Positions 25,168 to 35,170 of a stretch of DNA of 64,000 bases are shown piece by piece. The notes beneath the pieces are model-generated. The model worked only from the letters and a program-made list of their open reading frames with translations, searched no databases and had not been told where the DNA came from. Source of the stretch: CAVVXX01 sp963707975 (GTDB lineage: Bacteria; Pseudomonadota; Alphaproteobacteria; Micropepsales; Micropepsaceae); contig OY970177.1 in NCBI GenBank assembly GCA_963707975.1, forward strand, positions 248,001 through 312,000, read 5' to 3'. The stretch's first letter is position 1. Each line of letters starts with the position of its first letter. A program made the position numbers and the translations under genes.

Positions 25168-25678
25168 ATGCCGACCGCAGAGTTAGTTCGTTCCGAGGTA
25201 ACTAACTACCTGATTCTCAGCGACCAGCTCAAAGCCCAATTTGCTGAGATCGACGACGAGACCCTAAGGGACACGCTGGAAGGCTTGAGCCAGCTCCCTG
25301 ACCTCATCCAAGAGGTGGTCCGCTCCAGCCTTTATGACCAGGTCCTCCTCACCGCACTCAAGGCCCGCCTTGAAGAAATGCAGGAGCGCTTAGAGCGCCT
25401 CAAAGTCCGCTTTGAGAAGAAGCGGGCGCTCGCCTGCTCCACCATGGTGAGCGGCGGGCCTTGAGCGCATGCAGGCCCCTGACTTTTCGGTCTCGCTCCG
25501 CCAAGGCCCTCCCCGGCTTGAGGTCTTGGACGAGGCCCTGGTCCCTGACCACTTCCTTGTCCCCCAGGCCCCGAGGCTTGATCGGGCGGGGATACTCAAT
25601 GCGCTTAAACGAGGCGAGGCCATCCAAGGGGCGGTCCTTCTTGAGGGCGAGGCTCACATCCAGGTGCGCACCAAATGA
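25168..25678 (+). pseudogene. Phage Gp157-like protein, one frame break
   Basis: Two adjacent frames make one protein of about 169 residues that fits the siphovirus Gp157 pattern. The N-terminal half is a long helix/coiled coil (LRDTLEGLSQLPDLIQEVV, then LKARLEEMQERLERLKVRF). The C-terminal half has APDFSVSLRQGPPRLEVLDE and ALVPDHFLV. The break is in GGCGGGCC near 25455; removing one G joins VSGG to LERMQAP. Family members accompany phage recombination genes. The stop overlaps the next start (ATGA). GGAGA lies upstream of the ATG. Confidence 0.65.
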
Positions 25679-26778
25679 GCGATTTTTCCCAGAAACAAAC
25701 CCGTGCACTCAAACAGCGGCTTAACCGGGCCCATGTGCAGACCCGCGAGGTCGATGGGAAATCTATCGATTACATCGAGGGCTGGTTTGCCATCTCCGAG
25801 GCCAATGCGATTTTTGGCTTTTCTGGCTGGGATCGCGAGATGACGCATTTCGAAAGGGTCTTTGAGCGGGCCCAGGGTGACGGGACAGCCTGCGGCTATC
25901 TCGCCCGCGTGCGGGTGCGGGTAAGGGTTGGGGAGGCCGTTACCGTACGCGAAGGCACCGGCTGGGGTTCGGCCAAGGCCAGGAGCCTTGGCGAGGCCCA
26001 TGAGCGGGCACTCAAGGCTGCCGAAACAGATGCCACCAAACGCGCCCTTGCCACCTTCGGCAACCGCTTTGGGCTTTCCCTTTATGACAAGGAACAACAA
26101 GGGGTCACAGGCACAAGGCCAGTCGCCGGAACCCAGTTCGCCATTCTTGATGCGAAAGGCGCAGTCATTATCGAAAATCTATCGCCCGAGAGCTTTTGCG
26201 GCGTGTTCCGCCAGATCTTGGAAAGAACCTCCGATAAGTCAGAACTCGAAGCGCTATGGCGCTCAAATGCGGAAAGCGTGAAGCGGCTTAAATCGGAGGC
26301 TCCGCACCTCAAATCCGAAAAGGGCATCCATTATGCTGACATCCTGACGCGCCTTGCCGAGCAGCTTTTGGGGCGGACACCGGTTGAGCCATCGCACAAG
26401 GGACCAGAGCCCCTATCCAGCCTCCACCGCTTAAGGAATCCAGGATTGCTGAAGGCCCCCGGATCGACAAGAGCGCGCTTGCAATCGGCACCGAACGCCG
26501 CTTCCGCGATAAAGCGCATCTCAGAGCCGTCGCTGCCCGCCCCTGCCTCGTCTGTGGCAGGCAGCCTTCCCATGCGCACCACTTGACTTTTGCCCAGCCG
26601 CGCGGGCTTTCGTTAAAAGTGAGTGATGAATTTGTTGTTCCGCTGTGCGCGCTTCACCATGGCGAACTTCACCGCGCAGGGGAGAAGAGCGCATGGTGGG
26701 AGCGGCAAAGGTATCGATCCAGGGCCGCAGCCGTCCGAAATATGGACGCGGAGCAGGAACGGCCGCGCCTGCGCATGA
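25675..26778 (+). pseudogene. Rad52/ERF-type recombination protein with C-terminal HNH-like domain, frame interrupted
   Basis: Residues 1 to about 230 read as a Rad52/Rad22-type annealing protein (VDGKSIDYIEGWFAISEANA, FGFSGWDREM, VREGTGWGSAKA, RALKAAETDATKRALATFG), intact in the first frame. A second frame from about 26430 continues with LKESRIAEGPRIDKSALAIG, then PCLVCGRQPSHAHHL and FVVPLCALHHGELHR. This is a Cys2/His-rich HNH-like (DUF968-type) domain. A further break lies near 26708. In related genes these parts form one fusion protein. The likely role is single-strand annealing plus DNA cleavage or binding in a phage-derived module. Confidence 0.7.
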
Positions 26779-27024
26779 ATTCATCCATTGCTGAGCGGCA
26801 TGTGCGGACAAGTGCCGCGACAGCGGTCCGGCCAATTCGCTCGGTCAGAGTAAAAATTTGAAGCTTGAAAATTCGAATTCGGATCAGCGATAATGAAGAT
26901 AGCTGCGATTAGACCCGCGGCACGGCGGAAAGCGCCGCAGAAGACAGAAGACAGACAAAAATCTCAGCGATTTCCCTAAGCCTGCACAATTCGGACGGCA
27001 TTCCGTCCGATGAAGGAGATCTGC

Positions 27025-27669
27025 ATGAGTTCTGAAGCGAAAATTAACGCTAATCGTAGCAATTCACTGAAAAGTACAGGTCCTATCACACATAGCGGGA
27101 AGCGACACAGCCGAATGAACGCGGTCCGTACAGGCGTTTATGCAAGAACTATAATTTTGCCTGGAGAAAATTCTGCAAGTTATGAAAAAATTCGTGATGC
27201 TGTTTTCAGTGAATTGCGGCCTCAAGGCATAATCCAAAAAATGCTAGCCAATCAAATTGCTGCCGACATTTGGCGGTTAATACGGCTCGATCGTGCCGAG
27301 AGAACTTATCTCGAGGATCGTTTGATTGTTCACGCCTTCCTCCGTGAGGAGGCGGAGGGCATACGAGATTGCACAGTTGGATTCCAGGAAGGAGAGGAAG
27401 GCTATTATGATCCGAATGCGCTGGACGAAAAACTGCCGCAGGATTGGAGAAAAGAAGTGAAGCCGAACGCAAAAGACGTTTCTGCCGTGCTCGCGCGAAC
27501 TGTTATCGCGGCGAACGACCGTAAAACCACCGCTGTTATAGAGGCGCGTCGTCGTGGGTTGCTGCGCGACGTGCAGCGAAATTTGAGGGAACTAAGGGAG
27601 CTCCAAAAAGAACAAGTTGTACCGCTTACTCAAGTGGGCGACGGCTCTCAGACACACGGCGCTAAATGA
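27025..27669 (+). CDS. Hypothetical protein of the 'ANR-N-x-KSTGP' family
   Basis: A 214-residue soluble, mostly helical protein. ATG at 27025 follows AAGGAGAT. The N-terminus has NANRSNSLKSTGPITHSGK, then MNAVRTGVY and ILPGENSASYEKI, a conserved opening of a family common in Rhizobiales and planctomycetes. A long helical part follows (MLANQIAADIWRLIRLDRAE) and a C-terminal coiled coil (LLRDVQRNLRELRELQKEQ). No function is known. Genes of this family often sit in mobile or variable regions, as here. Confidence 0.65.
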   Translation: MSSEAKINANRSNSLKSTGPITHSGKRHSRMNAVRTGVYARTIILPGENSASYEKIRDAVFSELRPQGIIQKMLANQIAADIWRLIRLDRAERTYLEDRLIVHAFLREEAEGIRDCTVGFQEGEEGYYDPNALDEKLPQDWRKEVKPNAKDVSAVLARTVIAANDRKTTAVIEARRRGLLRDVQRNLRELRELQKEQVVPLTQVGDGSQTHGAK

Positions 27670-27872
27670 TATTTGACATGTATCGGTGATACGCGACCCA
27701 AGAAAAAGGTGACGGACCGGCGCACGTGTATAGATGCCGGCTTCCACATTTGCGGTGCGCACCGAGTTGTCCGCGGAGTGCTGCCCCGCTCAGAATTGCT
27801 CGGCGTCATCGCTGTTAGTTGCCTGTTTTTGGGGTATGTATTTAATGACCATTTTCTGAATGGCAGGTTGCA

Positions 27873-28850
27873 TTGTTGACTTCGATTCTCTTGACGATAG
27901 ACACTGAGCCCTCGCCCGCTGCTCACCAGCGCGGCGTGAGCCCCGCTGATAACATCTCTGCCGCCATCATGGGTCGCGCCTCCGATGGTGAGTGGGGGGT
28001 GGCTTATCAGGCGGGCCGCTTGAACGCTTATCGCCTCAAAGGCGTGTTTTTTCGTCGAGGCGCTGTGTGCTGGCGTCTTCGGCCTTGACCTGCTGAAGCG
28101 GGTGATCGAGCCCATCCTTTCTGGCGGTCATGAGGTGCAGCTCCACATCCATCCCGAGTGGGTAGGATGGTTCCCCCGTGATCCCGTCAATGGGCGGAGG
28201 GGCCACTCCATCGCAGATTTCTCTTACGACGACCAAGTCCGCCTTATCGAAATCGGTATGGAGAACATCACCAAGGCGGGTGCGCCCATCGCCCATCGCC
28301 TTTCGCGCAGGAAATTATGGCGCCAACAACGACACTCTTCGCGCGCTTGCTCGTTTGGGCATCCGCTATGACAGCAGCTACAACCTGCCCTATCTCTCCG
28401 GACCCTGTCGCATCATAACGGACAAGCCGTTACTCGATCCGGTTGTGCTTGATGGCGTGATCGAAGTCCCCATTGCATTCTTCAACGACTATCCCGGCCA
28501 TCAACGGCCAGCGCAGGTCTGCGCGAATTCCAACTCCGAATTGCGTCTGGTGATAGAACAATCATTGGCACAACAGCGCCGGTCGGCGGTAATTGTCAGC
28601 CATAGTTTTGAACTCCTGAACCGCGCCCGCACCCGTTCAAACCCGCTTCTGGTTCGCCGCTTCGAACGTCTATGCGAATATCTGGCAGAAAAGAAATCTG
28701 ATGCTCCGACGACCGGTTTTGCCGCGCTCGATGCAAAGGCGCTCACGCGGCCCTCTGGGTGAGGTGAGACCTCTGCAATCGCATGCGGGACGCACGGCAC
28801 TTCGGATGATGGAACAGGCGCTCGGAACAATCCTCTATGAGCGCGGCTGA
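27873..28850 (+). pseudogene. Polysaccharide deacetylase-like protein, three frame breaks
   Basis: The combined frames spell a protein of about 325 residues of the NodB-type deacetylase superfamily. Parts: LLTIDTEPS at the start, GHEVQLHIHPEW, FRAGNYGANNDTLRALARLG, IIVSHSFELLNR-like end, and a C-terminal helix TALRMMEQALG. Each break fits one extra base in a run: TTTTTT near 28050, CCC near 28290, CCC near 28755. The gene opens the exosortase-type polysaccharide locus. It should remove N-acetyl groups from, or otherwise modify, a surface polysaccharide. Confidence 0.65.
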
Positions 28851-29228
28851 ATTGCCACAAGCGGATTTTTCGGCCTAATGCCAAGCGAAATCAGCGACAT
28901 GTTCACGGCCACCGATCTCCGCGGCTGGAACCGCACGCATTACTCAATGATTGACTGAGGTTCGCTGGATCGCCCGAGCAAAAAATCGCAAGAGAAGCCC
29001 CTTGGCTCGGGGCCCCGCGGACGGGCATTTTGCTTTGCCATGACAAAGATTTATTGGAGATATGACGGCCATTAACCCCCATTTCCCTGCTTGCTTGCCT
29101 ATTGCTTGAGGCTCGGGCTTTATCTTGCTGGGTGGATTTGATTAATTGCCGGGGCTTTGGCCTTGGGCTGCGCACGCCGCTTTTGGGCGCGCGCCAAGAT
29201 TTTCTCATTGGAAAGGTAGACGCAGGCG
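28851..29228. other. Spacer without a recognised gene
   Basis: A 26-codon open stretch at 28878 (MPSEISDMFTATDLRGW...) may be a fragment of a protein, but it has no support. The right end contains the leader of the Wzz-like gene (GAAAGG before 29229). I see no sigma-54 -24/-12 box here. Confidence 0.35.
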
Positions 29229-30803
29229 ATGCAGCCTTGGGCGATTAAAGCACTCACCTACTTATCGGGTGCCTGGCGCTACCGCTGGTATGGCCTTGCT
29301 CTCGCGTGGGTCGCATGCCTTCTCGGCTGGGGCGCGATCGCCTTTATCCCCGATCAATACGAGGTCGATGCCAAAGTTTACATCGACACCGACAGCATGA
29401 TGGGACCCTTACTAAAAGGGCTTACCGTCAACACCAATCCCGAACAACAAGTCAACATGATGCTGAAGACGCTGATCACGCGTCCTAATCTTGAGCAGGT
29501 CATTCATCTGACAAATCCAAAAGCCAATTCGCTAACGGCGACAGAGCTGCAAGACCAAGAAAAAGATCTTGAATCCGCATATCGTTATTACGCCTGTTGT
29601 GGGGGCAAAGAATCTTTTTGTCATTGGCTTTGTAGACAACAACAGCAAATATGCCGAAGCAGTGATCCAATCACTGCTGTCGATCCTCGAAGACTCCAAT
29701 ATCGGTGACAAGCGCCGTGACATGGAGGGCGCGCAATCCTTCATCAGCCAAAAGATTGCCGAATACGAGACTTTGCTGCGCGCAGCGGAAAAGCGCCGCG
29801 CTGATTTCAAGACAGCCAATCTTGACATGCTTGAAAAAGGCGGCGCTAACACACAGCTCGACAACGCCAATGCCACATTGCAAAAGGCCAAGGACGATCT
29901 CAACTACGGCCATTGTCTCTCGTGACAGTCTCCGCGCCCAGCTCAAGACTATACCAAAAACCGTGCCTTCCGACATGGCTGCCGCCGCGGCTGAGAGTGC
30001 CGGTGGCGATCAGGGAGGGCTCCATGGCAGCCCCGAGCAGCAATTGGTGCAGGCGGAAGCAGCCCTTGCCCAATTGCGTTTAAAGTACACCGATGACCAC
30101 CCCGACGTGATTGCGGTCAAGAAGATTATCCAGGGGCTTCAGACGCAGATCTCCGCGGCACCCGACAAGAGTGACGTCGATAATCAAACCCCAGGCGTCC
30201 CCAATCCCGCTTACCTGGCAGCTGCAGAGCAAACTTTCTGATGCAGAAACCAACGTTGCTCTGCAGACGCAGCGCGTGAACCAGGCGAACAAGGATCTGG
30301 AGCAGGCCAAAACAGAGACGGCGAAAATCATCGAAGTGAACACAAAATATACCGACCTTGATCGGGACTATTCGATCATTGAGGCCAATTACCAGGAACT
30401 CTTAAAGAGCCGCGAGGCGGCACGTCTGTCCCAAGACGTCAACAACGCGCAGCAGATCATTGCTTTCCGCGTTGTGGAACCCCCGCAGCGCTCGATGCTC
30501 CCGGTAGCGCCCAACCGGCTTTTGTTCAATTCGCTGGTGTTTCTTGTGGGCCTTGGCGGGGGCATGGCGGCGGCCGTGTTTCTCAGTCTAAATGCCGGCA
30601 CATTCACCATCAGCGATGAGCTCACGGCCGAATTCGGAATTCCCCTGCTTGGCGCTGTGACGAGATTGCAGAACGCTATTGAAGCGCAACACACCAAGGA
30701 TTCCGTGATCGCGCTTTCCGCCGCACTTGCCTTATTGCTGGTCTGTTATGTGGGTGTGCTGGTGGCCGTTCAGACCTCGATCTACACCCTGGTTGGGGCT
30801 TGA
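29229..30803 (+). pseudogene. XrtA-associated chain-length determinant (Wzz-like), three frame breaks
   Basis: About 524 residues when joined. The N-terminal membrane helix (about 18-40) is followed by the Wzz signature (FIPDQYEVDAKVYIDTDSMM, GPLLKGLTV). The middle is a long coiled coil (SFISQKIAEYETLLRAAEK; LSDAETNVALQTQRVNQAN), and the C-terminal helix pair has PNRLLFNSLVFLVGLGGGM. The protein would control polymer length in the inner membrane with the BY-kinase downstream. Breaks: AAAAA run near 29568, near 29910 and near 30222. Length is a multiple of three, as three single insertions predict. Confidence 0.8.
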
Positions 30804-30804
30804 G

Positions 30805-31840
30805 ATGGCCGAAATCTCCCAACCTCTCAAGCTCATTCAGCGGGCGATCAAGCGTCTAGGTGGCGAGCTTGCGCCAGGCCTGGCCGTCCCGGGACCAGTG
30901 CGAGAGCCGTCAATGGATCAGACGCCTTTTACCGGTCCAACTCGCTACGAAGCCGGAACCGCCGCGCGCGAACTGGAAGACGGCAAATGCGCTCCCTGAG
31001 GCGGCTGCGCGAGAGCGTGAGCGCGCGACCACAGCGATAAACCCAAAGCCCTCATCTGAGAGCCGCGCCCTCAGCCGTGAGATCAATCTCGATTTCAGCA
31101 TGCCCTTCGGCGCAACGGCGTGATGACGCCCGATGACAAGGCCTCGCCCCTTTCTAATGAATTTCGTCTGATCAAGCGCAAGATCCTCGTCAATGCGCGA
31201 AGCCCCTCAACGCGCGCCATGATCAATAATCTGGTGTTGATCACGAGCCCCTTGCCAGGAGAAGGCAAGACCTTTGTTTCGCTTAATCTGGCACTTAGTC
31301 TTGCGGCCGAGCAGGATCTCCATGTGCTGTTGATCGATTGCGACTTTATCCGGCCCAATATCGATAGCGTCTTTGGCGCCCACGACGAGGAAGGCCTAAC
31401 CGATCTTTGAATGGCAATTGTAGCAAGTATCCGACGTCATCTATCGCTGCGCCGAGGTGCCAAATTTGAGCGTAATTTTCGCCGGCAACCGTGATGAGAG
31501 CAGCCCCGAACTCGTTGGCAGCAAGCGGATGATTGATCTGCTCAATGACTTCTCCAGGCGCTATCCCGATCGCATCGTGATTATTGACTCGCCCCCGGTG
31601 CTGGTCTCCCCAGAACCCGCGATCATGGCGATGCATATCCACCAGCTGGTGATGGTGGTGGCGGCCGCACAATCAGATCGCACCCAACTCCGAAAGGCGC
31701 TTGAAGGCGTCTCGGCCTGCCGCAATATCAAACTGCTCTTCAACAAGGCCCCAAAATGGCAACAGGCCCATGGCGACTATTACTATTATGCGGGAGGGAA
31801 CACGAGAAGCGCGGCTAGGCGCAAGAGTGTTTATTGGTAA
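30805..31840 (+). pseudogene. XrtA-associated tyrosine autokinase (BY-kinase), several frame breaks
   Basis: Joined frames give about 345 residues. The N-terminus (ISQPLKLIQRAIKRLGGE) and the linker lead into the kinase. Walker A is SPLPGEGKTFVSLNLAL, Walker A' is LLIDCDFIRPN, Walker B is IVIIDSPPVLV. The C-terminal tyrosine cluster is DYYYYAGG. It acts with the Wzz-like protein; cycling phosphorylation of the tyrosines controls polymer export. Breaks are near 30995, 31095, 31408 and 31430. The start ATG at 30805 lies one base after the stop of the Wzz-like gene, so they are coupled. Confidence 0.8.
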
Positions 31841-31862
31841 GGGGTGAGGTAAAGAGGACGAG

Positions 31863-32877
31863 ATGTATACCGAGTTTTACAAGCTTCGCGGCGAACCGTT
31901 TTTACTCACGCCCGATCCACGATTTTACTTTGAGAGCAGCGCCCACTCTCAGGCCATGGCTCACCTCACTTATGGTTTGAGCCGGGGCGAAGGCTTCATC
32001 GTCATTACCGGAGATATTGGTGCCGGCAAGACCATGCTGGTGCAGCGGCTTTGCGCTTCAATCGATAGTCAACAGATCGTGGCCGCACACATTGTGACCA
32101 CGCTTCTCGATGGCTCCGACTTTCTTGCGCATGGTGGCCTCAGCCTTCGGATTAAAGGACTTGCCGGCCGACAAAGGCGCCCTGCTGCTTCGTCTCAAGC
32201 ACTTTTTTGAAGATGCCAGCAGCAACAACCGCCGCGTGCTCTTGATCGTCGACGAAGCGCAGAACTTAAGCGTTCGTGCGCTTGAAGAATTGCGCATGCT
32301 CTCCAATTTCCAAATCGGCAATGCGGCTCCATTCCAGAGCTTCCTGATTGCTCAACCGCAGTTTCGTGCGACGCTGGCTGATCCTGATCTCGAACAATTG
32401 CGCCAACGGGTGATCGCCACCTATCACTTGGGCCCCATGGATCGCGACGAATGCGGCGCCTATGTCAGCCACCGTTTAAGCCTCGTTGGCTGGCAACAGG
32501 ACCCTTATTTTGAGCCTGGAGCGATCGAAGCCATCTTTTTACATTCTGGTGGAATACCAAGGCGCATCAATACTTTATGCAGCCGTCTGATGCTCTTTGG
32601 GCTCTTGGATGAACTCCACCGCTTCACCGCCGAGGACGTCAACAAGGTGGCGGTGGATTTTGCTGCCGAAAATGGGCCTGGAGAATTTCAAACACCGGAA
32701 GCTCAATCGGTGCGCTCACGGACTAATGGTTCAAATGGCGCCTCCCGCTCCGATGGTGAAGTTAATCTCCGTCTCAGCCGCATCGAGCAGCTTTTAACCC
32801 ATCAGGAAAAGTTTATGCGCCGGGCGGTGTTGGTGCTGGAGGATTTTTTTAACCGCCTGCCGCCGGATGCCTCCTGA
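31863..32877 (+). pseudogene. XrtA-associated AAA ATPase (ExeA-like), one frame break
   Basis: About 338 residues. MYTEFYKLRGEPFLLTPDPRF is the typical start of this family. Walker A is TGDIGAGKTMLVQRL (about 43-57), Walker B LLIVDEAQNLS, and sensor-like IAQPQFR. The C-terminal tail is helical and basic. It probably powers assembly or polymer export in the exosortase locus. The single break is near 32130; total length is 3n+1, so one extra base restores the frame. Confidence 0.8.
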
Positions 32878-33009
32878 ATACTGACGATATCAGCGGAGCA
32901 GATTTCGTGACGGGGATGGCAAAGCAGAGGCATAAAGTAGGGCCCTCCGATACAGATCGCAGCATGGGCAAGCCGCCCCGTTACAATCAATAACCTCGAC
33001 ACCAATGCC

Positions 33010-33850
33010 ATGAGCGTTGATGTCGAGGATTATTTTCAAGTCGAGGCTTTCTTCAATGTCATCGATCGCAAATCATGGAGCTCTTTCGAGTGCCGGGTCG
33101 AACGCAACACCCAGAATATCTTGGAGATGTTTGCGGAGGCCCACGTAAAGGCAACGTTTTTTACCCTTGGTTGGGTGGCTCTGCGTTACCCAGCGCTTAT
33201 CCGACAGATTGTGGCTCAGGGCCATGAGCTTGCTTCCCATGGTCTTGCCCATTACCGCGCGGACAGCCAGACAAGAAAAGAATTCGCGGACGATATCGCC
33301 CGCGCCAAAGCCATTCTCGAAGAGGCAGGTGGGGTTCCAGTAAAAGGCTATCGCGCCGCTTCCTTTTCCATTACGCGAGGAAATCTCTGGGCCCATGAGG
33401 CGCTAGCAGAGGCGGGCTACACCTATTCCTCCAGCATCTATCCCATCCGCCATGATCTCTACGGCATTCCTGAGGCGCCGCGATTTGCTTTTTTTCCCCT
33501 TAAAGGGTGTCAGTTCATCGAAATTCCGGTGACTGCAGTCAGACGACTGGGGACCAACTGGCCTTGCGGCGGCGGGGGATTTTTTCGCCTTCTTCCCTAT
33601 TGGCTTTCGACATGGAATTTACGCGAGCGTGAAAGCGCGCGATCAGCTCCCTTGCATGTTCTATTTCCACCCCTGGGAAATTGATCCCTTACAGCCTCGA
33701 ATTTCAGGGGCATCGCTTAAGACCAGAATTCGTCACTACACCAATCTCTCCAAGATGCGGGGGCGCCTCGTCCGTCTGTTGGGCGATTTCAAATGGGGAC
33801 GCGTGGATCAAATCTATCCAGTGGTAGAGCCCCGAGCGCAGGCCGCTTGA
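33010..33850 (+). pseudogene. XrtA-associated polysaccharide deacetylase (DUF3473 end), one frame break
   Basis: About 280 residues. The NodB domain begins MSVDVEDYFQVEAFF (metal-site Asp pair DVED), with TFFTLGWVA, GHELASHGLAH (metal His pair) and KGYRAASFSIT. The C-terminal DUF3473 part holds MFYFHPWEIDP. The break is the TTT near 33608: dropping one T joins PYWL to RHGIYASVKARDQL. The stop overlaps the next gene start (TTGA). The true start could be a few codons upstream. It would deacetylate the polymer in the periplasm. Confidence 0.8.
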
Positions 33851-35170
33851 GCGCGGAGCTCCTCTTTCTCTGCCATCGCTTGCCCTACCCTCCCAACAAG
33901 GGCGACAAAATCCGTTCTCATGCCCTCCTCTCTTATTTGGCGGAGCGCTACACGGTTCATGTCGGCTCATTTGTCGATGACCCAGCCGATTTCGCTTATC
34001 TCGATAAGGTTCGCAGACTCGCCAAAGGCGAGTGCCTGTTTGTCCCCCTCAATCCAATAAAAAAATGGTCCCAGGGAGCACTCGCACTTCTCTCGGGCGC
34101 GCCCATCACCACTTCCTATTTTGGGAGCGCGGAGCTCGCCAATTGGGTGCGAGCTTTGGTCAAACGGCGCGGACTTAAACAGGCTGTTCGTCTTTAGTTC
34201 CGCCATGGCGCCCTATCTCTTGGATAATTCAGGGCTTGATCCGGCACGGTCAATACTTGATCTCGTCGATGTCGATTCCGATAAATGGCGCCAATATGCG
34301 GCGACAGCCCGTTGGCCGAAGAATTGGATATTTCAGCGCGAGGCCGAGAAGCTTCTAGAACTTGAGCGCGACGCCGCGGATAAGTTTGGCGCGACCCTCC
34401 TCGTGTCAGCCTTTGAAGCTTCAACGTTTGCGAGCCTCGCGCCAGAAGCAGCATCGCGCATCCATGTCGTCTGCAATGGTGTTGACCTTAAATGTTTTTC
34501 CCCTGGCACTTTCCCTAACCCCTTCCCCAATCAGGAAATCCCGATCGTGATGACGGGGAGAATGGATTATCCCCCAAACGCCGATGGCGCCCTCTGGTTT
34601 GCGCGCGAGGTCATGCCCGAACTTAGCTCCCTCATGCCACGAGCGCGGTTTCATATTGTTGGCTCCAAGCCACCCGCCTCCCTTCGTGCGCTCAAGGGGC
34701 ATCTTATCGAGGTGTGGGGCCAGGTGGCCGATATCCGACCCTATCTCCAGCATGCGGCCGTCGTAGTGGCTCCCTTGCGTATGGCACGGGGAGTGCAAAA
34801 CAAGGTGTTGGAGGCCTTGGCCATGGCGCGTCCGGTTGTTGCCACTTTGGCAGCGACCCGCGCACTGAAAGTTACTTCGGGCTCAGAACTCTGGATCGAG
34901 AATGATCCCGCCCCATTCGCGAGAGCTGTTTTCGAGGCCGCGCAGGGAAAGACAAGCAAGCTGGTGGCGCAAAGGGGCCGGAACTATGTGGAGCGCTGCC
35001 ATGATTGGCAAACGAACCTCGCTCCCCTTGGCGCATTGCTGTCAAATTTGGAGCAAGGACGCTTGGGTATGGCGGCAGCCAGTTGCTCCGAGTATCCAGG
35101 GGAACTTGCAGGTCGCGATCGCTCTCGAACAGAGCGGCCACGCGCTAACCTTGCAGAGAGGAAAGCGTGA
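33847..35170 (+). pseudogene. XrtA-associated glycosyltransferase (TIGR03087-like), one frame break
   Basis: About 440 residues, GT4-type. The N-terminus LFLCHRLPYPPNKGDKIRSH is diagnostic of this exosortase-associated family. The C-terminal GT-B domain has TGRMDYPPNADGALWF, HIVGSKPP, and APLRMARGVQNKVLEALAMA with the conserved glutamate. The break is an AAA run near 34180 (GLKQ to LNRLFVFSSAMAPY). The start is TTG at 33847, overlapping the preceding stop. The last 50 residues are less conserved. GTG of xrtA overlaps its stop (GTGA). Confidence 0.8.

Noticed and set aside
27025..27669. Transposase or integrase at the border of the recombination module
   Set aside because: The protein has no DDE or tyrosine-recombinase motif; it fits a family of unknown helical proteins.
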